45,753 nt of DNA from Pandoraea sp. ASV26 (GTDB lineage: Bacteria > Pseudomonadota > Gammaproteobacteria > Burkholderiales > Burkholderiaceae). Positions 10,048-21,317 of the stretch are shown piece after piece (positions within the stretch are counted from its first letter, which is position 1; each line of letters begins with the position of its first letter). The notes under the pieces were generated by a model, which did not search any database, had not been told where the DNA came from, and was given only the letters and a program-made list of their open reading frames with translations. The DNA is taken from NCBI RefSeq assembly GCF_016428915.1, contig NZ_JAELTP010000040.1:1-45753 (forward strand), read 5' to 3'. Both the position numbers and the translations under genes were made by a program.

Positions 10048-11598
10048 TTACTGGCTGAACAGACGGCGTGTCACCGGCGAACCAGCCGGCAGACCCCGCG
10101 CCTCGAGGCGTTCGTAGAGCTTGAGCAATTGTTTGTCGACGTTTTGCAGCGCAGCATCGGAAAGCGGCCGGCGCTGATCGTCCACCACACGCCCACCGAT
10201 GCGCTGCCCGATCGAACGCGCGTAGTCACACATCAGACGGAACGGCAGCAGGTCCTCGTCGGCGACCGGCACATCGAGCAGCATCGTGATCAGATCGCCG
10301 CCCTTGTACGTCAAATCGTCACGCAGGAAGTTGGTGTCGCCGAACTGAAGCATGAACACCGGATTCTGCCGGGAATCGAGCTTGACGAAGCGCATGCCGT
10401 CACGCGAAAGCAGCAGACCATCCTGCGTTGCGACGGCCTGCACGTAATTGGCCGACCAGGGCGCGCCATCCGAGAGCACGTTCACCGACAGTTGCGCGTC
10501 GCATTGCGCGGCAAAACTGTCGAGCTCACGCCCGCGGGCCACCGTCTCCATCATGTCGGGCAGTTCGGGCAAGGCGTCCACCGCATCGGCGAGCGCCTGT
10601 ACGAGGTTCGAGAACTCGGAGAACTCGACTTCGTTCAACGCGCCCGCACGGTTGGCCAACTGCACAGCCATGCGCAACTGGTGATATCGACCGCCGGTGC
10701 GAATCAACTCCCACGGCGAATGCTCGTCGGCGCGGCCCTCGACGTTGACGGGCTTGCTGCCCGCGCGTCGCATACGCAACGTCAGCGGTATCAGGCGCTC
10801 CGCAGCCATCACATTCGCCAACGGCAGTTCGACGATGCAATCGATGCGCTCGTCGATGACGGGCGGCGGACCGCTTGACACCGCCGGACGGGCTGCCGCG
10901 ACAGGCGCCGTCGGCACCGCCGGAGCGACGGGCTCGGCCGCAGCGCCTTCGGTGTGCACTACGGACTCGGTATTCGGCGTGCCCGACGTGTGCTGAGCTT
11001 GCGGGATTTCGGCGGCATCGGGGGCGCCCGCCGCTGCGGCGACAGCGCCGGCTGCGGCAGCGTCCACAGTGTCATCGGACGCCAGTTCGGCGTCGACACG
11101 TGCCACCATGCTCGCGGCGGCGGCTTGCTGCGCATCGCGTGCCTGCTCGTCGCGAGGGTCGCGAGGGTCATGTTCGCCGGGCGCGGCCACCGGCACCGTT
11201 TCGGCGGTGGCCGCGTCGGCATCACCCGCCTGCGCAGCGAGTGCGGCCGCTTCCTGCGCGGCGCGCTTGCGGGCCGCCGGCGGGGCATCCCAGGCATCTT
11301 CGTTAATGGCGAAGGCATCCTGCACCGATGCACCAGCCGCCGCTGCCGGGCCCAGCGTCGGTTCACGACGCTCCCCGGAATGCGCCGGCACACGTGGCGG
11401 CGAAAGCGTCGGTTCGATGAACGGGCGGTCGTCGTCGGCGTCGGGTGTCCCGGCGGTCGCATCGATACCCGCGCCATCGACCGGCATGCGACGCGGTATG
11501 CGCGCGCGTGCCTTGCTACCCTGCCAGGCGTTATAAGCCACTACCCCAAGCAGTACCACTACCCCTGCGGCAATCAAGCTCAGCTGCAGTTCATTCAT
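10048..11598 (-). CDS. zipA: Cell division protein ZipA homologue (FtsZ-binding)
   Basis: Inner-membrane anchor of the FtsZ ring. 516 residues with the ZipA layout: a single N-terminal transmembrane helix (about 6-25, LSLIAAGVVVLLGVVAYNAW) and no cleavage site; a long charged, Ala/Pro/Asp-rich linker (about 30-245); and a C-terminal globular part with the ZipA FtsZ-binding fold (about 375-505, VPVADEDLLPFRLMCDYARS). Longer than E. coli ZipA (328) because of the linker and an extra conserved block at about 250-370, usual for betaproteobacterial members. Lies 39 bases after smc and is followed by a terminator hairpin; smc-zipA-ligA order is conserved in Burkholderiales. Confidence 0.9.
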   Translation of the reverse strand: MNELQLSLIAAGVVVLLGVVAYNAWQGSKARARIPRRMPVDGAGIDATAGTPDADDDRPFIEPTLSPPRVPAHSGERREPTLGPAAAAGASVQDAFAINEDAWDAPPAARKRAAQEAAALAAQAGDADAATAETVPVAAPGEHDPRDPRDEQARDAQQAAAASMVARVDAELASDDTVDAAAAGAVAAAAGAPDAAEIPQAQHTSGTPNTESVVHTEGAAAEPVAPAVPTAPVAAARPAVSSGPPPVIDERIDCIVELPLANVMAAERLIPLTLRMRRAGSKPVNVEGRADEHSPWELIRTGGRYHQLRMAVQLANRAGALNEVEFSEFSNLVQALADAVDALPELPDMMETVARGRELDSFAAQCDAQLSVNVLSDGAPWSANYVQAVATQDGLLLSRDGMRFVKLDSRQNPVFMLQFGDTNFLRDDLTYKGGDLITMLLDVPVADEDLLPFRLMCDYARSIGQRIGGRVVDDQRRPLSDAALQNVDKQLLKLYERLEARGLPAGSPVTRRLFSQ

Positions 11599-11637
11599 GC
11601 GCGGCGTTCCTCTCTCTTCTCCATCGTGGGCGCGGGG

Positions 11638-14600
11638 TCAGGCGATCTCGGCCAGATTGATCGCAGACTCCATGTCCACCGCCACGATCCGCGACACCCC
11701 CTGCTCCTGCATGGTGACGCCGATGAGCTGATTGGCCATTTCCATCGCGATTTTGTTATGGGAAATAAATACGAATTGGGTACGGTCCGACATGCGCGCG
11801 ACCATCTTGGCGTAGCGCTCGGTGTTGGCATCGTCAAGCGGTGCGTCCACCTCATCGAGCAAGCAGAAGGGCGCCGGATTGAGCTGGAACATCCCGAACA
11901 CCAGCGCAATGGCCGTGAGTGCCTTCTCACCACCAGACAGCAGATGAATCGTGGAGTTCTTCTTGCCCGGCGGTTGCGCCATCACCTGAACACCCGCGTC
12001 GAGAATTTCGTCGCCGGTCATCATGAGTTTGGCCTGCCCGCCGCCGAACAGCATCGGGAAGAGTTCGCCGAAATGCTTGTTCACTTCGTCGAACGTGCCT
12101 TGCAGCAACACCCGCGTCTCTTCGTCGATCTTGCGAATGGCGCCTTCGAGCGTGTCGATGGCGTCGTTCAGGTCGGCCGACTGGGCGTCGAGGAAGACCT
12201 TGCGCTCGCGCGCCGTTTCCAGCTCTTCGAGCGCGGCCATATTGACCGGGCCCAGCGCATTGATCGCATTGTTGATGCGGGTGACTTCGCCTTGCAGATA
12301 CGACGGTTTCATATCCGGCGTGAGCTTGGCGGAGAGCGCTTCCTCATCGACTTCGGCGGCCGTGAGTTGCTCGACGAACTGTTCGCGGTTCAGGCGTGCG
12401 GCCTGTTCCTTCAACTGAAGTTCCGTGATGCGATCACGCAGCGGTTGCAGCCCACGCTCCGCGGCAAGCCGCTCTTCGTCGCTCTGACGCAGCTTTTGCG
12501 TGAGGGCATCGAGTTCGATACGGGCGGCGCCGAGAATCTCTTCCTTCTCGGCACGCAGTTCCAGAGCGTCCTGCAAACCGTTTTCGACGGTCTGCTCGGT
12601 GATCTGCGCGAGTTCGGCCTGCGCCTGCTCGATCGACACCACCAGACGTTCGGCCTGCTCACGCGCCGTCTGAATGTTGCGACGATGCTCGTCGATCTTG
12701 CTCAAGATGCCCTTCTGCGCGTAAGACGCCTCCTGAGCCAGCCGCTCCAGTTCGCGTGCGCGGTTACGCGCCTCCGAGAGCTTGCTGTCGAGCGATTCGA
12801 ATTCGAGCTGACCGTCTTCGAACGTCGCCTGCAATTCGGCAAGACGCGCGTCGCTCTGCTCGAAATTCGCTTCCGATTCGGCACGCAGCGCCACTTGCTC
12901 TTCGATCTGCGCGGCGATCTCACTCAGTTCTTCGTCGATCTGCGTGCTGCGCGCGTTGTAACGCTCATAGGCTTGCGTGAGCTTGAGCACGTCCATCTGC
13001 AAGGCGTGCACGCGTTGCGTGGCGCGCTCGGCGCGTGCGCGCACCTCGGTGAGCGACTGAGCCGCCTGGCTGTAGGCCGCCTCGGCACGCACGGCGCTCG
13101 CCTTGGCTTCGTCCGAGAGCAGCACCTGCGCGCGCAGTTGCTTGCCCAGATTCTCGATTTCCTGCTGACGGGCGAGCAGACCCGCCTGCTCGGAGTCGGC
13201 AGCGTAAAGCTGCACACCCACACGCGTGACCTGATGGCCCGCCTTGACGACGATCGACGCCCCTTCAGGCAGTTGCGCCCGGCTGACCATGGCTTGCGTC
13301 AGATCGTCGGCCACGAAAACCTGCCCCAGCCATTCTTGCAGCACGGCACGCAGGCCCGGATCGTCGATACGCAGCAACGAGAGCAGCGGACGCAGTTGCG
13401 CCGGCGCTTCGATCGGACGGGCAGCCAGCGGCGGCGAATAGAACGCCAGCTTGGCCGGCGGCGCATCGCTCGCAAAGGCTTTCACCCAGTCGAGGTTGCT
13501 GATCTCCAGTGCGGCGAGACGCTCGCGCAGCACCGACTCGAGCGCGTTTTCCCAGCCCGGCTCGATATGCAGTTTCTTCCACAGACGCGGCAGTTGCGCC
13601 AGTTCGTGCTTGTCGAGCCAAGGCTGGACCTTGCCTTCCGTCTGCACGCTTTCCTGCAATTGCTTGAGCGCTGTCAGACGCGCTTCGAGCTGCGCCATGG
13701 TCGCCGCCTCGGACTGCACCCGGGCCTGCGCGCCGGCGCGCTCGGCTTCGAGTCGCGGCAGACGCTCCTGCGCGTCGGCGAGTTCGGCCTGTGCGTCTTC
13801 GAGCATCGCCTGCTGCTCGGCGAGGTCGGCGCGCAGCATCTCGAGCTCGGCCTCATCGGGCTTGTCGAGCCCGCGCGCCTCACCTTGCAGACGCTCCTGA
13901 CGCTGCTGCAACTGCTGCAATGCCTGATCGGCATTGCGCTGGTGCGCAGCTTCGAGCTTCAGACTCTGCTCGACCTGCGCGATCTCGCTGCGCTGCTCGT
14001 TGAGCAGGTTCTGCGCATCGCGCCAGCCCGATTCGAGCGCAGGCAGCGCGTCGTTTTGCTCGGCCGCCTGATCCTGCGCGGTCGCCGCACGCTCCTCCGC
14101 AATGATGAGCTCTTCCTCGGCGAGCGCGAGTGCTTCTTCCGACTGCGCCGAACGGGCCTGCCACTGCTCGCGCTGCGAGGTGAGCGCCGCCAGTTGGGCC
14201 TGCACGCGATTGCGCGACTCGACGACGTAGCGGATCTCGGCTTCCAGACGGCTGACTTCCGAATTCGCCTCGTACATGGCGCTTTGCGCGGACTGCACGG
14301 CATCGGTGGCCGCGTAGTGGGCGGCGCGCAGCGTTTCGAGATCGGCTTCCGAGCCGCGCAGACGCGCCATCTGCGCCTCGAGATCGACCTGTGCCGACTC
14401 GATGGCGCGTTGCTGGCGCTCTTGTTCGTTCTGGGCTTCGTTCTTGCGCAACAGCCACAGCAACTGCTGCTTTTCCTCGCCGTCGCGCTGCAAGTCCTTG
14501 AATCGGTTGGCCACCACGGCCTGCGTTTCGAGCTTCTCGAGGTTGGTACCGAGTTCGCGCAGAATGTCTTCAACGCGCGTGAGGTTTTCACGCGTGTCCT

Positions 14601-15153
14601 GCAAGCGGTTCTCGGTCTCGCGACGGCGTTCCTTGTATTTGGAGACGCCCGCGGCTTCTTCGAGGAACACGCGCAGCTCTTCCGGCTTCGCCTCGATGAT
14701 GCGCGAGATCATCCCCTGCCCGATGATGGCGTAGGCGCGCGGCCCGAGGCCGGTGCCGAGGAAGATGTCCTGAATGTCGCGGCGACGGGCCGGCAGGTTG
14801 TTGATGTAGTAGCTGGAGGTGCCATCGCGCGTGAGCACGCGCTTGACGGCGATTTCGGCGTACTGGCTCCACTGCCCGGCGGCGCGCCCGGCGCTGTTGT
14901 CGAACACCAGTTCGACGCTGGCGCGGCTCGCCTGCTTGCGGGCGGTCGACCCGTTGAAGATCACGTCCTGCATCGATTCGCCGCGCAGCTCGGAAGCGCG
15001 CGACTCGCCAAGCACCCAGCGCACGGCGTCGATGATGTTGGATTTGCCGCACCCGTTCGGGCCGACGATCCCGACCAATTGGCCAGGTACCGCGAAGTTC
15101 GTCGGGTCGACGAAAGACTTGAAGCCAGCGAGTTTGATGGAGGTCAGACGCAC
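11638..15153 (-). CDS. smc: Chromosome segregation protein SMC
   Basis: Condensin ATPase that compacts and segregates chromosomes with ScpA and ScpB. 1171 residues from a GTG at 15153 (VRLTSIKLAGFKSFVDPT), the conserved N terminus of the family; the open frame runs further upstream but that part is not SMC-like. Walker A GPNGCGKS at 31-38; two very long coiled coils rich in Glu, Gln, Ala and Arg; a hinge at about 505-660; ABC signature LSGGEK at about 1073; and Walker B FCLLDEVDAP near 1100. The ribosome-binding site is weak. Its promoter must lie in the 122 bases after the upstream DMT transporter gene; AT-rich TTATAT near 15259 (minus strand) is a possible -10. Confidence 0.97.
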   Translation of the reverse strand: MRLTSIKLAGFKSFVDPTNFAVPGQLVGIVGPNGCGKSNIIDAVRWVLGESRASELRGESMQDVIFNGSTARKQASRASVELVFDNSAGRAAGQWSQYAEIAVKRVLTRDGTSSYYINNLPARRRDIQDIFLGTGLGPRAYAIIGQGMISRIIEAKPEELRVFLEEAAGVSKYKERRRETENRLQDTRENLTRVEDILRELGTNLEKLETQAVVANRFKDLQRDGEEKQQLLWLLRKNEAQNEQERQQRAIESAQVDLEAQMARLRGSEADLETLRAAHYAATDAVQSAQSAMYEANSEVSRLEAEIRYVVESRNRVQAQLAALTSQREQWQARSAQSEEALALAEEELIIAEERAATAQDQAAEQNDALPALESGWRDAQNLLNEQRSEIAQVEQSLKLEAAHQRNADQALQQLQQRQERLQGEARGLDKPDEAELEMLRADLAEQQAMLEDAQAELADAQERLPRLEAERAGAQARVQSEAATMAQLEARLTALKQLQESVQTEGKVQPWLDKHELAQLPRLWKKLHIEPGWENALESVLRERLAALEISNLDWVKAFASDAPPAKLAFYSPPLAARPIEAPAQLRPLLSLLRIDDPGLRAVLQEWLGQVFVADDLTQAMVSRAQLPEGASIVVKAGHQVTRVGVQLYAADSEQAGLLARQQEIENLGKQLRAQVLLSDEAKASAVRAEAAYSQAAQSLTEVRARAERATQRVHALQMDVLKLTQAYERYNARSTQIDEELSEIAAQIEEQVALRAESEANFEQSDARLAELQATFEDGQLEFESLDSKLSEARNRARELERLAQEASYAQKGILSKIDEHRRNIQTAREQAERLVVSIEQAQAELAQITEQTVENGLQDALELRAEKEEILGAARIELDALTQKLRQSDEERLAAERGLQPLRDRITELQLKEQAARLNREQFVEQLTAAEVDEEALSAKLTPDMKPSYLQGEVTRINNAINALGPVNMAALEELETARERKVFLDAQSADLNDAIDTLEGAIRKIDEETRVLLQGTFDEVNKHFGELFPMLFGGGQAKLMMTGDEILDAGVQVMAQPPGKKNSTIHLLSGGEKALTAIALVFGMFQLNPAPFCLLDEVDAPLDDANTERYAKMVARMSDRTQFVFISHNKIAMEMANQLIGVTMQEQGVSRIVAVDMESAINLAEIA

Positions 15154-15275
15154 GGCAGGTTCGCTTTTTCGGTCATTGAATGATGGGAAAGACGCAGACG
15201 CGCTAGCTGGTCCTGTCGGGCCTCGCGCACGCTGGCGTGCGCAGGCCACTTACATCGATATAACATCGGTACGCA

Positions 15276-16262
15276 TCATACCATCGCATCCCCCGCCGTC
15301 GCGGATTTACAACGACCAGAATCAGGCAAAATTCCCGACAGGACACCGGCCGCCACAATGCACAGCCCCCCTGCGATTTCACGTGCGCCCAGCCCTTCAT
15401 CGGCCAGCCACCAGGACGAAATCGCCGCCACCACGATTTCGAAAAGCATGATGAGCGCCGCCTGATTGGCCGGCACCCGCGCCAGACCGAACTGCACGAT
15501 GACGTTGGTCAGCGCGATGGTGCAACCCAGCGCCAATACCACCACGGCAGTCGTGGTGCTCGACGTGAGGGCCCAGAGGGTCGCCCGGCCGGCCTCGGCC
15601 CCGCCGTCAAACGGCAGCACCAGCAACCCGCCGACCATGCAGCCGAGATACAGCGTCCAACTGCGCATTTCCGCACGCACCTGCGGCAACGACTGACTCA
15701 CGCGCCTCAGCAGCACGTTATTGAGCGCAAAAGCCGCGCCAGCAATGGCGCCGGCCCATTCTCCCGGATTGTTCGGCACGGGCCAGCCCAGCTCGGGCGA
15801 CCAGAGCATCAGCCCTGCCCCGCCCAGCGCCAGCGCAATCAGCCCCGCGCCACGCAGGCCGACGCGCTCGCCGAGCAGCCAATGGGCAAAAAGCGCCGTC
15901 CACACCGGGGTCAGATAGAAAAGCAGCAGCACACGCATCACGTGGCCGTGCGTCGTGCCCCAGACGAACGCCACATTGGTCGTGCCGCCAGCGAACGCCA
16001 CGCCGGCCAGCAGCCACGACCAGCGCAGCGTGCCGAGCGAGCGGCGATAGACCAGGGTGAGCAGCACCAGCGCAACGCTCGCGGTGCAAATCTGCGCGGG
16101 CACTGCCGCCACGCCCCACTGGGCGAGCATGCGGTAGGGGAACCAGGCCAGTCCCCACACGGACGAACCGATGAGAATGGCCAAGGCGGGCGCCGCCCGG
16201 GTGCGCAGCGAGGCGCCGGAGGTCGACTCCGGGCCGTGCGCGCCGTTGCCGGCTATGGTCAT
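15276..16262 (-). CDS. DMT-superfamily (EamA-type) inner-membrane transporter
   Basis: 328 residues with about ten hydrophobic segments in two EamA repeats. The first starts at LAILIGSSVWGLAWFPYRML (about 29-48); the second ends with ALIMLFEIVVAAISSWWLAD, the usual signature near helix 9. EamA proteins mostly export metabolites such as amino acids; the substrate cannot be read from sequence. The start is well supported by CAGGAGT 7 bases upstream of the ATG. Lies 122 bases upstream of smc on the same strand and is transcribed away from dapC. No functional link to smc is evident. The C terminus ends in a short polar tail. Confidence 0.88.
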   Translation of the reverse strand: MTIAGNGAHGPESTSGASLRTRAAPALAILIGSSVWGLAWFPYRMLAQWGVAAVPAQICTASVALVLLTLVYRRSLGTLRWSWLLAGVAFAGGTTNVAFVWGTTHGHVMRVLLLFYLTPVWTALFAHWLLGERVGLRGAGLIALALGGAGLMLWSPELGWPVPNNPGEWAGAIAGAAFALNNVLLRRVSQSLPQVRAEMRSWTLYLGCMVGGLLVLPFDGGAEAGRATLWALTSSTTTAVVVLALGCTIALTNVIVQFGLARVPANQAALIMLFEIVVAAISSWWLADEGLGAREIAGGLCIVAAGVLSGILPDSGRCKSATAGDAMV

Positions 16263-16344
16263 ACTGATGACTCCTGAAAAACCTGAGATACTCCGCAGAC
16301 TTGCCCCATTGGCGCCTCGGAATATGCTGAATTACGCGGTGGTC

Positions 16345-16373
16345 GCGCTTTGTGGGCGCCGTGACGGTATAAT
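16345..16373 (+). promoter_or_regulatory. Promoter candidate for the dap cluster
   Basis: Consensus -10 TATAAT at 16368-16373. The -35 position (16345-16350, GCGCTT) is poor. Transcription from here would give a leader of about 240 bases. Confidence 0.5.
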
Positions 16374-16571
16374 TTTCGCTTCGCCGATCTTGCCATTCTT
16401 GAGCGCGTCCGGGAACCCCTTCGCGTGATGTACCGGATAACTTCGAGCCCATGTGTGGCTGCGATCTGCAAGCCGACCCTGAAAACGCTTCGCGGCGCAC
16501 CGGAACCCGACCAACCTCGCTCCGTCGCCCCGTCACCCCGTTGCCGCGCGCGGCCCCGAATTGCCTCGAAC

Positions 16572-16589
16572 GGTGCCATCGATGGCACC
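16572..16589. promoter_or_regulatory. 18-bp perfect palindrome in the dapC leader
   Basis: GGTGCCATC/GATGGCACC with no spacer, 33 bases before the dapC start. It has the shape of a dimeric repressor site; the factor is unknown. Confidence 0.45.
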
Positions 16590-16622
16590 CAGAACCCTAG
16601 CCCTGAGTCTGTTTGAATTCTC

Positions 16623-17825
16623 GTGAACCCATTACTCGACAAGCTCCAGCCCTACCCCTTTGAACGCCTGAAGTCGCTCGTGGCGGATGTCACGCCCGCC
16701 AGCACTTACAAGGCCATCAGCTTCGGCATCGGTGAGCCCAAGCACCCGACGCCGCAGTTCATCAAGGAAGCCCTGATCGACGGGCTGGGCGGCCTCTCGA
16801 ACTACCCGGCGACCGCCGGCGGCGAGCCGCTGCGCGCGGCCATCGCCGGGTGGCTGGAGCGCCGCTATGCGCTGCCCAACGTGAACCCGGCCACCGAAGT
16901 GTTGCCGGTCACGGGCTCCCGCGAGGCGCTCTTCTCGTTCGCGCAGGCGGTCGTCGACGGCAGCAAGCCGGGCGCACGTGTGCTGTGCCCGAACCCGTTC
17001 TACCAGATCTACGAAGGTGCGACGCTGCTCGCCGGCGCCACGCCCTACTACGTCGACAGCGATCCGGCGCGCAACTTCGCCCCGAATTACGACGGCGTGC
17101 CCGCAGACGTCTGGCGTGACGTCCAGCTCGTCTATCTCTGCTCGCCGGGCAATCCCACCGGCGCCGTGCTGAGCCTTGCCGACTGGAAGCGTCTGTTCGA
17201 ACTCTCGGACGAGTACGGTTTCGTGATCGCGTCCGACGAGTGCTATTCCGAGATCTATTTCGACGAAGAACACGCCCCGCTGGGCGGCCTGGCGGCGGCT
17301 CACCAACTGGGTCGCGGCTTCGAGCGTCTGGTGGTGTTCTCCAGCCTGTCGAAGCGCTCGAACGTGCCGGGCATGCGCTCGGGCTTCGTGGCCGGCGACG
17401 CCGCCATCCTGAAGAAATTCCTGCTGTACCGCACGTACCACGGCTGCGCCATGAGCCCGGCCGTGCAGGCAGCGAGCGTTGCGGCATGGAACGACGAAGC
17501 CCACGTGCGCCTGAATCGCAGCAAGTATCTGAAGAAGTTCCAGACTGTCACGCCGATGCTCGCCGAAGTGCTCGACGTGCGTTTGCCGGACGCGGGCTTC
17601 TATCTGTGGGCCCGGGTCGACACGAAAACCGGCCTGTCCGACACGGAATTCACGCGCCAGTTGCTGGCGCAATACAATGTGGCCGTACTGCCCGGTTCGT
17701 ACCTGGGCCGGGCGGCTCACGGTACCAACCCGGGTGAGAACTATGTGCGCATCGCCCTCGTGGCCGATGTGGACGAATGCACCGAAGGCGCTCAGCGCAT
17801 CGTGCAGTTCTGCCAATCTCTTTAA
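16623..17825 (+). CDS. dapC: Succinyldiaminopimelate transaminase DapC
   Basis: PLP-dependent class I/II aminotransferase converting N-succinyl-2-amino-6-ketopimelate and glutamate to N-succinyl-LL-2,6-diaminopimelate, in the succinylase route to meso-DAP and lysine. 400 residues, starting at GTG (MNPLLDKLQPYPFERL, a conserved N terminus). Seen: SFGIGEPKHPTP near 34-45; NYPATAGGEPLRAAI; substrate/PLP region CSPGNPTGAV; PLP-binding Lys about 244 in SSLSKRSNVPGMRSG; and Arg in the NYVRIAL element near the C terminus. dapD follows after 24 bases, supporting DapC over ArgD-type aminotransferases. No strong ribosome-binding site is seen before the GTG. Confidence 0.95.
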   Translation: MNPLLDKLQPYPFERLKSLVADVTPASTYKAISFGIGEPKHPTPQFIKEALIDGLGGLSNYPATAGGEPLRAAIAGWLERRYALPNVNPATEVLPVTGSREALFSFAQAVVDGSKPGARVLCPNPFYQIYEGATLLAGATPYYVDSDPARNFAPNYDGVPADVWRDVQLVYLCSPGNPTGAVLSLADWKRLFELSDEYGFVIASDECYSEIYFDEEHAPLGGLAAAHQLGRGFERLVVFSSLSKRSNVPGMRSGFVAGDAAILKKFLLYRTYHGCAMSPAVQAASVAAWNDEAHVRLNRSKYLKKFQTVTPMLAEVLDVRLPDAGFYLWARVDTKTGLSDTEFTRQLLAQYNVAVLPGSYLGRAAHGTNPGENYVRIALVADVDECTEGAQRIVQFCQSL

Positions 17826-17849
17826 TCCTTACTGCAACTGATTCTCGCC

Positions 17850-18677
17850 ATGTCGCAACAACTGCAAACCACCATCGATCAAGCCTGGGAAAACCGTGCC
17901 GAGATTTCGGCCAAGTCGGCACCTGCCGATGTGCGTGAGGCCGTCGCCCACGTTATCGCCGAGCTGGACAAGGGCGCCCTGCGCGTGGCCCAGAAGCAAG
18001 ACGGCCAGTGGATCGTGAACCAGTGGATCAAGAAGGCCGTGCTGCTGTCGTTCCGCCTGGAAGACAACGCCGTGATGCCCGCTGGCGGCTTCAGCCAGTT
18101 CTACGACAAGGTGCCGAGCAAGTTCGCCGACTACACCGCCGAAGACTTCGCGCGCGGCGGTTTCCGCGTGGTGCCGCCGGCGGTGGCACGTCGCGGCTCG
18201 TTCATCGGCAAGAACGTCGTGCTGATGCCGTCGTACACCAACATCGGCGCCTACGTTGACGAAGGCACGATGGTCGACACGTGGGCCACGGTCGGTTCGT
18301 GCGCCCAAATCGGCAAGAACGTCCACCTCTCGGGCGGCGTCGGTATCGGCGGCGTGCTCGAGCCGCTGCAAGCCAACCCGGTCATCATCGAAGACAACTG
18401 CTTCATCGGCGCGCGCTCGGAAGTCGTGGAAGGCGTGATCGTCGAAGAGAACTCGGTGATCTCGATGGGCGTGTATCTGGGCCAGTCGACCAAGATCTAC
18501 GACCGTGAAACGGGTGAGGTGCACTACGGCCGCGTGCCGGCCGGTTCGGTCGTCGTGCCGGGCAACCTGCCGTCCAAGGATGGCAAGTACAGCCTGTACT
18601 GCGCCGTGATCGTGAAGAAGGTCGACGCGCAAACGCGCGCCAAGACGGCGATCAACGACCTGCTGCGCGGCGAGTAA
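17850..18677 (+). CDS. dapD: 2,3,4,5-tetrahydropyridine-2,6-dicarboxylate N-succinyltransferase DapD
   Basis: Transfers succinyl from succinyl-CoA to tetrahydrodipicolinate, the step just before DapC. 275 residues, typical length. The N-terminal helical domain ([20 protein letters not shown]) is followed by a left-handed beta-helix of hexapeptide repeats (about 105-240, for example [20 protein letters not shown] and [20 protein letters not shown]), and a conserved C-terminal [20 protein letters not shown]. Works as a cytosolic trimer in the family. Lies 24 bases after dapC, very likely one transcript. Confidence 0.98.
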   Translation: MSQQLQTTIDQAWENRAEISAKSAPADVREAVAHVIAELDKGALRVAQKQDGQWIVNQWIKKAVLLSFRLEDNAVMPAGGFSQFYDKVPSKFADYTAEDFARGGFRVVPPAVARRGSFIGKNVVLMPSYTNIGAYVDEGTMVDTWATVGSCAQIGKNVHLSGGVGIGGVLEPLQANPVIIEDNCFIGARSEVVEGVIVEENSVISMGVYLGQSTKIYDRETGEVHYGRVPAGSVVVPGNLPSKDGKYSLYCAVIVKKVDAQTRAKTAINDLLRGE

Positions 18678-18767
18678 GTCCCCGCGGCACCTGCGAGGCG
18701 CGGCCGTGGTCTTGACTGCGACGGTGGCGCCTCGTCTTTTGTAATCGCGACATCAGGAGTTCTGGCG

Positions 18768-20271
<1,504 letters not shown>

Positions 20272-20292
20272 GGCGCGCGCGAGGCAATCACC

Positions 20293-21189
20293 ATGACGAC
20301 TCAAGCGACCCATCCCTTCCAGACGTTGCGCGACCTGCTGCGCTACGCCGTCTCGCGCTTTAACGAGGCCGAATTGGCCTTCGGCCACGGCACGGCCACG
20401 GCGTACGACGAGGCCGCGTATCTCCTGCTGCATACGCTGCATCTGCCCATCGATACGCTCGATCCGTTCCTCGACGCACGTCTGCTGCCCGAGGAAATCC
20501 AGCGCGTGCTGTCGGTCATCAACCGTCGCGCGGGCGAACGTGTGCCGGCGTCTTACATCACGAACGAAGCGTGGATGCATGGCCACCGGTTCTATGTGGA
20601 CGAGCGCGTCATCGTGCCGCGCTCCTTCGTCGGCGAGTTGCTCGAAGACGCCCTGCAACCTTGGGTCGATCACGCCGAAAACGTCGCCGACGTGCTCGAG
20701 CTGTGCACCGGCTCGGGCTGCCTTGCGATCCTCGCCGCCGAGACCTTCCCGGCAGCGCAGATCGATGCCGTCGACATTTCCCCCGACGCCTTGGCCGTGG
20801 CGAAGATCAACGTGGCCGACTATGGCCTCGAGGACCGCATCGCGCTGCATCTGGGCGATCTGTACGCGCCGCTGCCCCAGGGCAAGCGCTACGAAGTCAT
20901 CCTAACCAATCCGCCGTACGTCAACGAAGGCTCGATGCAGGTGCTGCCGGCCGAGTATCGCCACGAGCCGCGCCTGGCGCTGGCCGGTGGCGACGACGGC
21001 ATGGATGTGGTTCGACGCATCATTGCCGGCGCACGCGAGCATCTGACCGAGAACGGGGTTCTCGTCGTGGAGATCGGCAACGAACGTCACTTCGTCGAAG
21101 CAGCGTTCCCCGATCTGCCGATCACGTGGCTGGCGACGAGCGCCGGCGACGACATGGTCTTTCTGGTGCAAGCGGCCGATCTCCCCTAA
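20293..21189 (+). CDS. prmB: Ribosomal protein uL3 N5-glutamine methyltransferase PrmB
   Basis: SAM-dependent methyltransferase acting on a glutamine of ribosomal protein L3 (Gln150 in E. coli). 298 residues. The N-terminal helical domain (LRDLLRYAVSRFNEAELAFG) distinguishes PrmB from PrmC together with YITNEAWMHGHRFYVDERV. SAM motif I LELCTGSGCLAI at about 136-147 and catalytic NPPY at 206-209. Lies 21 bases after dapE. A GC-rich stem-loop (21214-21239, 9-bp arms) follows its stop. Confidence 0.95.
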   Translation: MTTQATHPFQTLRDLLRYAVSRFNEAELAFGHGTATAYDEAAYLLLHTLHLPIDTLDPFLDARLLPEEIQRVLSVINRRAGERVPASYITNEAWMHGHRFYVDERVIVPRSFVGELLEDALQPWVDHAENVADVLELCTGSGCLAILAAETFPAAQIDAVDISPDALAVAKINVADYGLEDRIALHLGDLYAPLPQGKRYEVILTNPPYVNEGSMQVLPAEYRHEPRLALAGGDDGMDVVRRIIAGAREHLTENGVLVVEIGNERHFVEAAFPDLPITWLATSAGDDMVFLVQAADLP

Positions 21190-21213
21190 AGACGCAATGC
21201 GGTAATCCCCCCC

Positions 21214-21239
21214 AGGGCTCGCGCGTCGCAGCGAGCCCT
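21214..21239 (+). terminator. Stem-loop after prmB (no T-tract)
   Basis: AGGGCTCGC (21214-21222) and GCGAGCCCT (21231-21239) pair perfectly around an 8-base loop. No T-run follows, so it may act as an RNA 3'-end stabiliser or a weak terminator rather than a full intrinsic terminator. Confidence 0.4.
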
Positions 21240-21317
21240 CGCCTAAGTTCACGCACCCCGGTTACACTCGGGTTCCCGAGTCCGCGCGACTCACGGCATG
21301 GAGCATGGTGGTTCGTC

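Larger units (their letters stand above)
16263..16622. other. Divergent intergenic region between the DMT transporter and dapC
   Basis: Holds the ribosome-binding site of the minus-strand transporter, a plus-strand TATAAT at 16368-16373, and a leader of about 240 bases before the dapC GTG. An 18-bp perfect palindrome sits at 16572-16589. No lysine-riboswitch-like architecture or leader peptide was recognised, and open frames on either strand here look like noise. Confidence 0.6.

Noticed and set aside
10954-15183. Very long plus-strand open frame opposite smc and zipA
   Set aside because: SMC on the other strand has every diagnostic motif. The frame's Arg/Leu/His-rich product has no domain and results from high-GC codon bias.
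16381-16622. Possible lysine riboswitch in the dap leader
   Set aside because: I could not find the five-helix lysine-riboswitch core, and no T-run terminator lies before dapC; only a palindrome is present.
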